NCBI GenBank assembly: GCA_034423775.1
Contig: CP139918.1
Location: 2,170,001 to 2,234,000 of the forward strand
Direction: 5' to 3'
Source of the DNA: Alphaproteobacteria bacterium US3C007
GTDB taxonomy: Bacteria; Pseudomonadota; Alphaproteobacteria; Rhodobacterales; Rhodobacteraceae
Length of the DNA: 64,000 nucleotides
Below the pieces are notes generated by a model that was not told where the DNA came from, searched no databases, and saw nothing but the letters and a program-made list of their open reading frames with translations. The position numbers and the translations under genes were made by a program. Below are positions 55,990 through 64,000 of the stretch, piece after piece (the stretch's first letter is position 1; every line of letters starts with the position of its first letter).

Positions 55990-57476
55990 TGAGTGAGATG
56001 AACGCATGGAGTTTGGCGCAGGCCCGCGATGCGCTGCGCGCGAAACAGGTCACTTCGGTTGAACTGACCGAAGCTTGTCTAAGCGCGATTGAGGGCGCTG
56101 ATGCGCTGGGCGCGTTTGTTCACAAAACGCCCGAGTTGGCGTTGGATTTGGCACGGGCAGCGGATGAGCAGCTGGCCTCCGGGGAGGCGCCGGATATGTG
56201 CGGTTTGCCGATCGGCATCAAAGATTTATTCTGTACCAAAGGCGTAGCCAGTCAAGCGGCAAGCCGAATTTTAGAGGGTTTTAAGCCCGAATATGAAAGC
56301 ACGGTTAGCCAGAAATTGCGCGATAGCGGTGCCGTTATGTTGGGCAAGCTCAACATGGATGAGTTCGCGATGGGCAGTTCAAACGAAACCTCGATCTATG
56401 GCGACGTACTCAACCCCTGGAAACTGGGTGAGCAGGCGCTCACCCCGGGTGGATCCTCTGGCGGCTCCGCCGCGGCCGTGGCGGCAGATCTTTGTTTGGC
56501 CGCTACCGGAACCGATACCGGAGGGTCGATCCGCCAACCTGCTGCATTTACCGGCACTGTCGGGATTAAACCAACATATGGGCGCTGTTCGCGTTGGGGT
56601 ATTGTGTCCTTTGCCAGTTCGCTTGATCAAGCAGGCCCAATGACGAAAACAGTGCGGGATGCGGCGATTATGCTTGAGGCCATGTCTGGCCATGATCCCA
56701 AAGACAGCACCAGCGCTGATCTGGCCGTGCCAAATTTCGAAGCGATGTTGAATGGGGATATTCGGGGCAAAAAAATCGGTATCCCGCGCGAATATCGGAT
56801 GGATGGCATGCCGGATGAGATCGAGGCTTTATGGCAAGAAGGCCAAGATATGTTGAAATCTGCTGGGGCAGAAATGATCGATATCAGCTTGCCGCATACG
56901 CAATATGCGCTGCCAAGCTATTACGTGATTGCGCCAGCAGAAGCGTCGTCAAACCTGGCGCGTTATGATGGTGTTCGCTTTGGGCATCGGGCGGCTTTGG
57001 CGGCGGGCGATGGCATTACGGAGATGTATGAAAAAACCCGCGCGGAAGGCTTTGGCCCGGAAGTGCAGCGCCGGATCATGGTGGGAACTTATGTGCTATC
57101 CGCAGGGTTTTATGATGCGTATTACAACCGTGCGCGCAAAGTACGCGCCTTGATCAAAAAAGATTTTGACGATGTTTTTGCAACGGGTATCGATAGTATT
57201 TTAACCCCGACCACGCCCTCTGCGGCGTTTGCGCTTGGCGGTATGGCGGATGCGGATCCTTTGGAAATGTATCTTAATGATGTGTTTACGGTCACCGTGA
57301 ACTTGGCCGGCTTGCCGGGGATTTCGGTGCCCGCCGGATTGGACAAACAGGGCTTGCCGCTGGGGCTGCAGCTGATTGGTCGCCCCTGGGAGGAAGCAGA
57401 TTTGCTAAATTCTGCATACGCTCTGGAACAGGCTTCTGGTTTTGCGCATAAACCGCAGAATTGGTGGGCCTTATGA
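55989..57476 (+). CDS. gatA: Aspartyl/glutamyl-tRNA amidotransferase subunit A
   Basis: 495 residues of the amidase-signature family. It releases ammonia from glutamine for tRNA amidation. The Ser-cis-Ser-Lys triad is visible: K78 in [10 protein letters not shown], the Ser pair in [11 protein letters not shown] (about 156-157), and the nucleophilic Ser near 180 in [26 protein letters not shown] also matches. It is linked to gatC by TAATG overlap. gatB is not in the window, so the third subunit is elsewhere, which is common. Confidence 0.96.
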   Translation: MSEMNAWSLAQARDALRAKQVTSVELTEACLSAIEGADALGAFVHKTPELALDLARAADEQLASGEAPDMCGLPIGIKDLFCTKGVASQAASRILEGFKPEYESTVSQKLRDSGAVMLGKLNMDEFAMGSSNETSIYGDVLNPWKLGEQALTPGGSSGGSAAAVAADLCLAATGTDTGGSIRQPAAFTGTVGIKPTYGRCSRWGIVSFASSLDQAGPMTKTVRDAAIMLEAMSGHDPKDSTSADLAVPNFEAMLNGDIRGKKIGIPREYRMDGMPDEIEALWQEGQDMLKSAGAEMIDISLPHTQYALPSYYVIAPAEASSNLARYDGVRFGHRAALAAGDGITEMYEKTRAEGFGPEVQRRIMVGTYVLSAGFYDAYYNRARKVRALIKKDFDDVFATGIDSILTPTTPSAAFALGGMADADPLEMYLNDVFTVTVNLAGLPGISVPAGLDKQGLPLGLQLIGRPWEEADLLNSAYALEQASGFAHKPQNWWAL

Positions 57477-57492
57477 TGCAGGATCGCTGTTA

Positions 57493-58104
57493 ATGTCGGA
57501 ACCCTTTTTGATCAGAGCTTTAGCCGCCAGCGGCGCCTTGGCGCTTCTTGGCGCCTGCGAGCCAGTTGAGATTGGGCAAAACCCGACGCCAAATGCGGCC
57601 TCGGTGCTGCCGCTGCCCTCTCCGATGGCTGTTGAACAACAAAGCTTGGCGCCCGCCTCAGGGGTTGAGGTTGATGACCCAACAGGCGCGGCTGCTTCGG
57701 TTGACACGACCTCGCTGTCGGATGAAAATGATTTTGAGGCGGTCGCTGCCCGTCAATCGATCGAAAGCGATGCCAAGCGCTTGGCCGAAAGTCGCGCGAA
57801 ATATGTTTTGATTGAGCCCACTGATTTGCCCGTGCGCCCGGGCACAAATGAGATCAGCATCATCGAATACGCTTTGCGTACGACCAACCCGGTTGGGGTG
57901 CAAATCTATCGCCGCTCTGGCCTTTACAACGAAGAGCTGTATCTGCGGAGCTGTAACTTTTATGCGTCGCCAAGCGAAGCCCAGCAGTTGTTTTTAAAGC
58001 GCAGCGGTCCGAAAGTGGATTGGATGGGTCTTGATCCGGATGGCGATGGGTTTGCCTGCTCTTGGGATCCAACGCCGTTTCGCTTGGCCGGATCGTCGGG
58101 ATGA
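57493..58104 (+). CDS. Lipoprotein with Excalibur-like calcium-binding C terminus
   Basis: 203 residues from ATG 57493. A signal peptide ends in ALALLGACEP, a lipobox, so it is lipidated. A Ser/Pro/Ala-rich disordered stretch follows (about 25-95). The C-terminal part carries YLRSCNFYASPSEAQQLFLKRSG and DWMGLDPDGDGFACSWDP, with the DxDGDGxAC pattern of the Excalibur domain, normally calcium-binding. Function unknown; in other bacteria such domains occur on surface nucleases and cell-wall proteins. The stop overlaps the start of the amidase (ATGA), which suggests a cell-envelope role. Confidence 0.78.
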   Translation: MSEPFLIRALAASGALALLGACEPVEIGQNPTPNAASVLPLPSPMAVEQQSLAPASGVEVDDPTGAAASVDTTSLSDENDFEAVAARQSIESDAKRLAESRAKYVLIEPTDLPVRPGTNEISIIEYALRTTNPVGVQIYRRSGLYNEELYLRSCNFYASPSEAQQLFLKRSGPKVDWMGLDPDGDGFACSWDPTPFRLAGSSG

Positions 58105-58823
58105 TTGGCGCCCCTTTTGCGGATGTCAGGGCCTCGCCAAATTTTGGCCCACGTCGCGCAGGAGGCTCGATCGATCTTTTGCTGTTGCATTACACGGCGA
58201 TGCAAAGCGCCGAGGCCGCGCTGCAGCGCTTATGCGATCCGATCCATGAGGTGTCGGCGCATTATCTGATCACATTGGATGGCCGAGTTCTCCAACTGGT
58301 GTGCGAAAGCCAGCGTGCTTGGCATGCCGGGCGCAGTTTCTGGGCCGGTGAAACCGATATAAACAGCCGATCGATTGGTATTGAGCTTGATAATCGCGGC
58401 GATCATCCGTTTTCCAATAAACAAATGCGCGCGCTTATTGCGCTTTGTGGCGATATCGCTGGGCGTAACAATATTCCGGCGCATCGGGTTCTGGGGCATT
58501 CTGACGTTGCGATTGGCCGAAAAACCGATCCTGGTGCGCGGTTTGATTGGCGCAGATTGGCGCTCAGCGGGGTTGGTGTTTGGCCGGATCTTAAAACCTG
58601 GCATTTGAATGAGGCCGTCGAGATGGATCCGGTGATGGGTAAAGATGATCCGCGCCTTTGCGCACAGTTTGTAAAACAGGCTGCAGATTATGGATATGAT
58701 CCAAGTCTTGGTGTGGAACAAATTTTATCGTCGCTTCGGCAGCATTTCGCACCCCATCGCAGCGGCCCTTTAAGCCGCTTTGATTTTGCGCTGCTGGCCG
58801 CTTTGAATGCGCTTTGCAATTGA
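58101..58823 (+). CDS. N-acetylmuramoyl-L-alanine amidase (AmpD type)
   Basis: 240 residues from ATG 58101, overlapping the lipoprotein stop by 4 nt. Amidase_2 domain (about 1-160): LLLHYTAM with zinc-ligand His, SAHYLITLDGRVLQLV, and HRVLGHSDVAIGRKTDPG with a His and Asp ligand. A C-terminal peptidoglycan-binding-like stretch (DPSLGVEQILSSLRQHF, about 195-235) follows. There is no signal peptide, so it probably recycles 1,6-anhydro-muropeptides in the cytoplasm. The C-terminal binding region is more like AmiD. RNase P RNA begins 30 bp downstream. Confidence 0.9.
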   Translation: MIGAPFADVRASPNFGPRRAGGSIDLLLLHYTAMQSAEAALQRLCDPIHEVSAHYLITLDGRVLQLVCESQRAWHAGRSFWAGETDINSRSIGIELDNRGDHPFSNKQMRALIALCGDIAGRNNIPAHRVLGHSDVAIGRKTDPGARFDWRRLALSGVGVWPDLKTWHLNEAVEMDPVMGKDDPRLCAQFVKQAADYGYDPSLGVEQILSSLRQHFAPHRSGPLSRFDFALLAALNALCN

Positions 58824-58852
58824 CCTTGTCGCTTTTCGCGCCTACTGCACCT

Positions 58853-59247
58853 GTGCGCGGAGAACTGGATGATCGCGGCCCTTCGGGGTCGAGGAAAGTC
58901 CGGACTCCACAAAGAAATGGTGCCGGGTAACGCCCGGGCGGGGTAACCCGACGGATAGCGCAACAGAAAGCAAACCGCCTGCGCTGGTCGTAGGTAAGGG
59001 TGAAAGGGTGGGGTAAGAGCCCACCGGGGGCCTGGTAACAGGTCTTGCATGGCAAGCCCCACCAGGAGCAATGCCAAATAGGAACCTCAGGTGGGTTGAT
59101 CGTCTTTTCGATATCACCACCGGGCATCTTTGGCCTGTAGGGTTCGGGTTGGCAGCTAGAGGCGCAGGGGCAACCTTGGGCTAAGAGGAATGATCATCCA
59201 AGAGGGCAACCTCTGGACAGAATCCGGCTTATAGGTTCTCCGCGCGT
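58853..59247 (+). ncRNA. rnpB: RNase P RNA (bacterial class A)
   Basis: About 395 nt. Conserved blocks are in order: GAGGAAAGTCCGGACTCC near the start, ACAGAAAGCAAACCGCC, GGTAAGGGTGAAAGGGTG, AGAGCCCACCG, and ACAGAATCCGGCTTATAG at the end. The 5' segment GCGCGGAGAAC (58855-58865) pairs perfectly with GTTCTCCGCGC (59235-59245) as helix P1, which sets the ends. It is the catalytic RNA that matures tRNA 5' ends. It lies between the amidase and rpmG. Exact ends may differ by a few bases. Confidence 0.95.
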
Positions 59248-59373
59248 TTGCTTTGATCTGGATGCGCCGCGGAAAATATGCGCGGTCCCGGTTGACAGCA
59301 GCCTCAGCATCGCTAAAAGGCACATTCTACAGAGTTTTACGGGTGTTTGATCCCCCGCTTCAGGAGACGTTTC

Positions 59374-59541
59374 ATGGCCAAGCCAACCACTATTAAAATC
59401 CGCCTGAATTCTACCGCAGGCACTGGCCATTTTTATGTGACCAAGAAAAACGCCCGCACAATGACTGAGAAGATGATCGTTCGTAAATACGATCCGGTTG
59501 TGCGTAAGCATGTTGAATATAAAGAAGGCAAGATCAAATAA
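59374..59541 (+). CDS. rpmG: 50S ribosomal protein L33
   Basis: 55 residues from ATG 59374 with AGGAG upstream. It begins [20 protein letters not shown], and continues [20 protein letters not shown]. The four zinc-binding cysteines of some L33 forms are absent, so it is the Cys-free type. It is followed by a strong terminator. It sits just after rnpB. Confidence 0.96.
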   Translation: MAKPTTIKIRLNSTAGTGHFYVTKKNARTMTEKMIVRKYDPVVRKHVEYKEGKIK

Positions 59542-59565
59542 GCAGGCCTTGCCCTTTTAACTGAC

Positions 59566-59600
59566 AAAAAAACCACTCAGACTTCTGAGTGGTTTTTTTG
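59566..59600 (+). terminator. Terminator after rpmG
   Basis: ACCACTCAG (59572-59580), loop ACTT, CTGAGTGGT (59585-59593), preceded by A-run and followed by TTTTTT. Perfect 9-bp stem. Confidence 0.9.
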
Positions 59601-59644
59601 TTACGGTTGATGGTTCGACCCGTCGATTTATTCAGATCGCATAA

Positions 59645-59675
59645 AAAAGGCCGCGAAGCGAACCGCGGCCTTTTC
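59645..59675 (-). terminator. Terminator after the Bax-inhibitor-like gene
   Basis: AAAAGGCCGCG (59645-59655) pairs with CGCGGCCTTTT (59664-59674) around an 8-nt loop and ends in a T-run on the minus strand, 22 bp after the stop codon. Confidence 0.88.
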
Positions 59676-59696
59676 TTGTATAAAAGTAGCGCTTGC

Positions 59697-60473
59697 TTAT
59701 TCTTGGTTGCCCATGAACATCAGCAAGAACTGGAACATGTTGAGGAAATCCAAATAAAGATTTAGCGCGCCGTGAATCGCTGATTTATCCAACCATTCCT
59801 GATCGCCATGATGCGCATGCGCCAAATAGGTATTTTTGATATTCTGTGTGTCATAGGCGGTTAGGCCGGCAAAGATCAAAACGCCCAGAACCGAAATCGC
59901 AAACATTATCGCGGGAGAGCCGAGAAACATATTGACGATCATCGCTACAAAAATGCCGATTACGCCCATGATCAGAAAAGAGCCCCAGCCCGAAATGTCT
60001 TTCTTCGTGGTGTAACCCCAAAGCGACAAGCCTGCAAAAGCGATCGCGGTGACTAAAAAGGTCTGCACGATTGAGAAAGTTGTGTAGAACACAAAGATCG
60101 AACTCAGCGAGACGCCAATTAATGTGGCGAAAAGAAAGAAGAATAACTGCGCGCCGCTGGCTGAAGCGCGTTGCATAATGGCGCCAAAGCCAAAAATCAT
60201 TCCCAAAGGTGCCAGCATCACAATCCAGCGTAGAGCCGATGTGTAAATGGCAACGCCGAAAGACGTGAGCAACGTGCCATTGGCCATCTGGCCAGCCGCC
60301 AAGGCGGGATCAGACGTGGTTGCCAAACCGGCAATGGCCCATGCGGCCAATGCTGTAATCAGCATACCAACAGACATTGTCCCGTATACTTTGTTCATAT
60401 GCGTGCGCAGGCCTTCGTCGATTTCGCCGACGCGACCCGCTGCGGTGCTGCGCATTGTTTCAAATTCTGCCAT
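59697..60473 (-). CDS. Bax inhibitor-1/YccA family membrane protein
   Basis: 258 residues with seven hydrophobic segments (about 30-50, 72-92, 100-120, 125-145, 150-172, 178-200 and near the C terminus). YGTMSVGMLITALAAWAI and LIFAGLTAYDTQNIKNTYL, with the family Asp residues in TAYDTQ, mark the BI-1/YccA family. The C-terminal ALNLYLDFLNMFQFLLMFMGNQE matches YccA-type proteins. Homologues modulate FtsH and calcium leak; the ftsH gene at the other end of the window is not linked. It is read as a single gene with its own terminator. Confidence 0.92.
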   Translation of the reverse strand: MAEFETMRSTAAGRVGEIDEGLRTHMNKVYGTMSVGMLITALAAWAIAGLATTSDPALAAGQMANGTLLTSFGVAIYTSALRWIVMLAPLGMIFGFGAIMQRASASGAQLFFFLFATLIGVSLSSIFVFYTTFSIVQTFLVTAIAFAGLSLWGYTTKKDISGWGSFLIMGVIGIFVAMIVNMFLGSPAIMFAISVLGVLIFAGLTAYDTQNIKNTYLAHAHHGDQEWLDKSAIHGALNLYLDFLNMFQFLLMFMGNQE

Positions 60474-61129
60474 AATTAACCTCCAGTGCCGAATGAACAG
60501 GATGGGATCCCCATTCTGAAAAACATATTACGGGGTATATTGGGGAGAATGAGCCAATTTTCAAGGCTTAGCGTAAGATCAATTCCTGATTTGTTAAAAA
60601 TAGTGTGAAGTGAGTCTTTTTGAACACCAGTTAAAGGCTTTATGCGTTTTTTAAGCCCTCTTTTCCGACCTTCCAAGGTGCTGAGCGGTTAAAGGCATGA
60701 ACCAGCTACAGGGTGTTGCAGGCAAAAGAACGGGCAGGCCGTTTCTGCATCTCACCGAAAAGCGAGTAGGAGCCATGGCTTATGGGAGTTTCAGCGGGCT
60801 TATGTGGTTTCTGTAAAATTGAATAGATTTGCCCTTTGCTCGGAAAATGCGAGGTTTCTTAGAAAGACCTGCGCAAAAAAGATAGCTTCTCGGGGCTGTG
60901 CTTCAAAGGTGGTGGGGGTGCGGCTTGCGTTGCGATGACCGCTTTAAAAGCCAGTTTTAAGCGCTTTGGCGACTCTCCCTTAAAGAGAGTGAATTTTAAA
61001 TTTTATTCGTTAAAGTAACAAAAGGGCTTGAATTTTGCGGCTGTTCTGTTAATCTCCATCTCATGATTTAAGGGTTAGCCAGAGTATTTAGGTCTAAACC
61101 TCCATAATTGTTATAAAAAGGAATATTCA
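60474..61129. other. 656-bp region without a supported gene
   Basis: The longest gene-free stretch. It starts with the promoter of the membrane protein and ends with that of the XRE gene. A weak hairpin ACTCTC-N7-GAGAGT lies at 60972-60990. A 13-codon frame at 60775-60816 (MAYGSFSGLMWFL) has AGGAG only 2 nt before its ATG, too close to support translation. G/A-rich runs near 60840-60960 look like structured RNA, but I cannot assign a family. Confidence 0.35.
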
Positions 61130-61501
61130 ATGGCACATCCTGTTGACGAACATGTTGGAAAGCGACTCCGGCAGCGTAGATGGCTGGTGGGGATGACGCA
61201 GCAACAATTGGCAGAGCATGTCGGGATTAAATTTCAACAAATTCAAAAATATGAAACCGGTGCGAACCGTGTAAGCGCATCGCGCCTATGGGATATCGCA
61301 AGCACTTTAGACGTTTCGATTAATTTTTTCTTCGATGGGTTGCAGGCAGAAAAAGGCGTTAAAATTCAGTCTGACGCTATGCCGTCAGATCTTATGGGCG
61401 ATAAAGAAGCGTTAGATTTGGTGCGCTCTTACTATGCGATACCGGAAAACCAACGGCGTAGATTGTTTGACCTTGCCCGGGTGCTCAGCGACGTCGCTTG
61501 A
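61130..61501 (+). CDS. Small XRE-family transcriptional regulator
   Basis: 123 residues. HTH region about 9-65: GKRLRQRRWLVGMTQQQLAEHVGIKFQQIQKYETGANRVSASRLWDIASTL, a clean lambda-Cro/C1 type helix-turn-helix. A short C-terminal helical tail (VRSYYAIPENQRRRLFDLARVLSDV) may mediate dimers. Such proteins are very common in Rhodobacterales next to hisN; target unknown. It is not the two-domain ScfR type that senses acyl-CoA. Confidence 0.88.
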   Translation: MAHPVDEHVGKRLRQRRWLVGMTQQQLAEHVGIKFQQIQKYETGANRVSASRLWDIASTLDVSINFFFDGLQAEKGVKIQSDAMPSDLMGDKEALDLVRSYYAIPENQRRRLFDLARVLSDVA

Positions 61502-61548
61502 TTTTCGCGTGATCATGCTCTAGCGCCTGTGGGCGAAAGGGTTTGATT

Positions 61549-62379
61549 ATGGAACAAGCGTATGTAAGCAGAGAGGTTCTTTCTGCGGCAGATAAAGAAG
61601 AGCTAAAACGCGTGGCGGTCGACTTGGCTGAGGCGGCTAGAGCGGCAATTTTGCCGCTATTCCGGTCAACAAACTTGGCGCTTGAAAATAAAGCCGATCA
61701 GGGCTTTGATCCTGTGACCCATGCGGATAAAGCCGCCGAGCGCGCGATGCGCGCCATCCTTGAAGCGCAACGCCCAGAGGATGGTATTTTGGGTGAAGAA
61801 TACGGGGAAACTTTTGGAAGCTCAGGGTTAACGTGGGTGCTTGATCCGATCGATGGCACCCGCTCTTTCATGAGCGGAACGCCAACCTGGGGCGTTTTGA
61901 TTGCCCTGCGCGATGCGGCGGGCCCGTTTTTTGGAGTCATTGATCAACCTTATATCGGAGAGCGTTTTATCGGCGGTTTGGGGCTGAACACGATGGCCGG
62001 TCCTTTGGGGGCGGCGGCTTTGCAAACGCGCTCTACGCGCGCTTTGAAGGATGCGCTGTTGTTTTCCACCTTTCCTGAAATTGGCAGCCGCGCCGAGCAT
62101 GCCAGCTTTCAGGCGGTGGCCAAACAGGTTAAATTGGTACGCTATGGTTTAGATTGCTATGCCTATGCCTTGCTGGCGGCGGGGCAGATCGATTTGGTGA
62201 TCGAGGCCGGATTAAGCGCCTATGATGTGCAAGCGCCGATCGCAGTGATCGAAGCCGCTGGAGGGGTCGTTTGCAATTGGCAGGGGCGTCCTGCGCATGA
62301 CGGCGGGCAAATTATCGCTGCGGCAACGCCCGAGCTGATGGCAGCCGCTTTGCCCTTGCTGCAAAACGCGCGCCTGTAA
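61549..62379 (+). CDS. hisN: Inositol-monophosphatase family, histidinol-phosphatase
   Basis: 276 residues from ATG 61549. IMPase metal motifs: DPVTHADKAAERAMR (about 56), EEYGE (about 84), LDPIDGTRSF (about 102) and the C-terminal LSAYDVQAPIAVIEAAGG (about 225). This matches the HisN subgroup that dephosphorylates L-histidinol phosphate in histidine synthesis; other IMPase substrates cannot be excluded. It follows the XRE gene by 47 bp and precedes a deaminase by 9 bp. Confidence 0.88.
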   Translation: MEQAYVSREVLSAADKEELKRVAVDLAEAARAAILPLFRSTNLALENKADQGFDPVTHADKAAERAMRAILEAQRPEDGILGEEYGETFGSSGLTWVLDPIDGTRSFMSGTPTWGVLIALRDAAGPFFGVIDQPYIGERFIGGLGLNTMAGPLGAAALQTRSTRALKDALLFSTFPEIGSRAEHASFQAVAKQVKLVRYGLDCYAYALLAAGQIDLVIEAGLSAYDVQAPIAVIEAAGGVVCNWQGRPAHDGGQIIAAATPELMAAALPLLQNARL

Positions 62380-62388
62380 AGGCCGCGC

Positions 62389-63732
62389 ATGGGCGACATC
62401 CTGATCAAAAATGCAGATTACATCCTCACCATGGATGATGCGCGACGCGAATTGCACGGCGCTGATATCCATTTACATGAGGGAGAAATTATAGCCGTCG
62501 CGCAGAATTACGCGCCGCCCGTTGACTGTGAGGTGGTGCAGGCCGAAGGCTGCGTTGTGACGCCGGGTTTGGTCAATACGCATCACCACCTCTATCAAAG
62601 CTTAACCCGCGCGGTGCCCGGCGCGCAAAACGCATTGTTGTTTGGGTGGCTGCAGACGCTCTACCCTATTTGGGCCCGCTTTGGGCCTGAAGAAATGCGC
62701 GTTTCAGCGATGGTGGGGTTGGCCGAATTGGCATTGTCTGGCTGCAGTTTAAGCGCCGATCATTTGTATTTATACCCCAACGGTGTGCGGCTGGAAGATA
62801 CGATTGAGGCGGCGCAGGAAATTGGCCTGCGCTTTTTTCCAACCCGGGGTGCGATGAGCATCGGTGAAAGCGATGGCGGCTTACCGCCTGATGCTTTGGT
62901 TGAAACGGAAGCGTGGATTTTGGAAGATTGCATCCGTGTGGTGGATGCGTTCCATGATCCCTCTCCCGCATCCATGCTCAGGGTGGGCATTGCGCCCTGT
63001 TCCCCTTTTTCAGTAAGTCGTGATTTAATGCGCGACGCGGCGCTTTTGGCGCGCGATAAGGGGGTATTTTTACACACGCATTTGGCGGAAAATGATGAGG
63101 ATATCGCCTATTCGCTTGAAAAATTTGGATGTCGCCCAGGGCAATATGCTGAAGATCTGGGATGGACAGGTGCGGATGTGTGGCACGCGCATTGTGTGAA
63201 ATTGGATGCCAAAGAAATTGCCCTATTCGGAAAAAGCCAAACCGGTGTGGCGCATTGCCCCTGTTCGAATTGCCGCCTTGGCTCTGGGATTGCTCCGCTG
63301 CGCCAAATGCGCGATGCGCGGGTGCCCGTGGGATTGGGGGTCGACGGGTCTGCCAGCAATGATTTGGGCAATTTGATGGATGAGGCGCGCCAAGCGATGT
63401 TGCTGCAAAGGGTGTCGCAAGGCGCAGATGCGATGAGTGCCCGCGAGGCGTTGGAAATTGCAACCCGCGGGGGTGCAGATGTGCTGGGCCGACCCGAATG
63501 TGGGCGCTTGGCGGTCGGAAAACGGGCGGATATTGCAATTTGGGATGTTTCTGGCGTGGAAAGTGCGGGCAGCTGGGATCCTGCGGCGTTGGTTCTTTCG
63601 GGGCCCAATAAAGTGCGGGATTTACTGGTGGAAGGGCGCTTTGTTGTGCGCGATGGCCAGCTGCGCAGCACTGATTTAGAGGCTTTGATCGCGCATCAAA
63701 ACCGTCTGGTGCAAAAGCTTATCAACGCATAG
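62389..63732 (+). CDS. 8-Oxoguanine deaminase-like amidohydrolase
   Basis: 447 residues of the cytosine-deaminase-like/TrzN amidohydrolase group. Metal-site motifs: GLVNTHHHLYQSLTR (His-x-His, about 65-67), FLHTHLAEN, VWHAHCVKL, and GVDGSASND for the catalytic Asp. The end has GKRADIAIWDVSGVE. HHLYQSLTRAVPGAQ and the SCS-type ladder point to 8-oxoguanine deaminase rather than guanine deaminase or hydroxydechloroatrazine hydrolase. It makes urate from 8-oxoguanine. A guanine-deaminase-like gene converges 27 bp on, so both may serve purine catabolism. Confidence 0.8.
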   Translation: MGDILIKNADYILTMDDARRELHGADIHLHEGEIIAVAQNYAPPVDCEVVQAEGCVVTPGLVNTHHHLYQSLTRAVPGAQNALLFGWLQTLYPIWARFGPEEMRVSAMVGLAELALSGCSLSADHLYLYPNGVRLEDTIEAAQEIGLRFFPTRGAMSIGESDGGLPPDALVETEAWILEDCIRVVDAFHDPSPASMLRVGIAPCSPFSVSRDLMRDAALLARDKGVFLHTHLAENDEDIAYSLEKFGCRPGQYAEDLGWTGADVWHAHCVKLDAKEIALFGKSQTGVAHCPCSNCRLGSGIAPLRQMRDARVPVGLGVDGSASNDLGNLMDEARQAMLLQRVSQGADAMSAREALEIATRGGADVLGRPECGRLAVGKRADIAIWDVSGVESAGSWDPAALVLSGPNKVRDLLVEGRFVVRDGQLRSTDLEALIAHQNRLVQKLINA

Positions 63733-63759
63733 GGGTTGAGAGAGGCCTCTGCGGCGCGC

Positions 63760-64000
63760 CTAACTGGTTTTGCTGTGCCGTTCTGCGCCTTTGATCCACA
63801 CCGAATGGATGGCGCGATCATCGCCCATCATGATGGTCGGAAACAGGCTTGACCAGTGATCATTCGCTTGCCTTTGCCGCTGCGCGATTGCGGGGGTTGA
63901 GGCCAAATCTAAAACCACCAGATCTGCATATTTTCCGGGTGTTAGGCTGCCGATTTCATGTTCAAGATGCAGGCTGCGCGCGGAGCCCATCGTGGCCAAC
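63760..64000 (-). CDS. guaD: Guanine deaminase-like amidohydrolase, C-terminal end (partial)
   Basis: The gene runs off the window edge; about 80 codons are present. They read ATMGSARSLHLEHEIGSLTPGKYADLVVLDLAST, the late part of an amidohydrolase barrel, and FPTIMMGDDRAIHSVWIKGAERH at the end. This matches the C terminus of GuaD-type guanine deaminase, which makes xanthine from guanine. The metal-site half is outside the window, so the assignment is by tail similarity. Confidence 0.7.
   Translation of the reverse strand, partial: LATMGSARSLHLEHEIGSLTPGKYADLVVLDLASTPAIAQRQRQANDHWSSLFPTIMMGDDRAIHSVWIKGAERHSKTS

Noticed and set aside
60775..60816. 13-codon frame MAYGSFSGLMWFL preceded by AGGAG
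   Set aside because: The purine stretch is only 2 nt from the ATG, too close for initiation, and the peptide has no leader-like codon pattern.

Overview
The window reads as chromosomal DNA of a marine Rhodobacterales bacterium (Roseobacter-type Alphaproteobacteria). The evidence is the mdh-sucCDAB-lpdA cluster beside an sdhCDAB cluster with mcl2 and mch embedded between them, divergent ecm and ccr genes of the ethylmalonyl-CoA pathway, a SucB with two lipoyl domains, TRAP transporters and a luxR-luxI pair. Base composition is moderate for this order, which suggests a pelagic lineage. The genus is not decided by what I can see. There are no tRNAs, rRNAs, CRISPR arrays, insertion sequences or prophage genes; the one stable RNA is RNase P RNA.

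Layout. 1-213: end of ftsH. 434-9923 (minus): mdh, then after a terminator sucC-sucD-sucA-sucB-lpdA. 10123-17990 (plus): a TSUP exporter, mcl2, an NnrU-like membrane protein, a DUF1737 protein, mch, a secreted HExxH protein, and sdhC-D-A-B. 18041-20121: a DUF1989 protein, deoD, an acetyltransferase. 20225-23892: divergent ecm and ccr. 24105-25694: a small ORF, luxR and luxI. 25747-30256: an orphan RecD-like helicase, an acyl-CoA ligase and an acyl-CoA dehydrogenase. 30307-42557: mostly housekeeping genes (dtd, terC, rluB, tadA, ileS, ptsP, lysC, waaA) plus DUF2927 and DUF1178 proteins. 42574-51884 (minus): a PhyH dioxygenase, a TRAP transporter, and a 5-oxoprolinase operon with a racemase. 52339-55370: AMACR-like protein, nitroreductase, RidA, acetyltransferase. 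55702-59541: gatCA, an Excalibur lipoprotein, an AmpD-type amidase, rnpB, rpmG. 59697-64000: Bax-inhibitor-like protein, a small XRE regulator, hisN, and two purine-type deaminases.

How the genes work together. The first 24 kb concentrates oxidative TCA-cycle enzymes and the ethylmalonyl-CoA pathway (Ccr, Ecm, Mch, Mcl2), which lets acetyl units be assimilated without isocitrate lyase. The most striking regulatory signal is a pair of identical palindromes TGTGATCACA, centred exactly 21 bp apart, in front of sucC and again in front of sdhC. This looks like one undescribed operator module that ties both TCA operons to a single regulator not encoded in the window.

The other main candidates for follow-up are a small ORF overlapping luxR, the racemase-pxpBCA-TRAP block, a DctM permease with a long coiled-coil tail, and several intergenic stretches that look decayed or hold unknown RNAs. 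All identifications rest on reading translated sequence and motifs; no searches were run.
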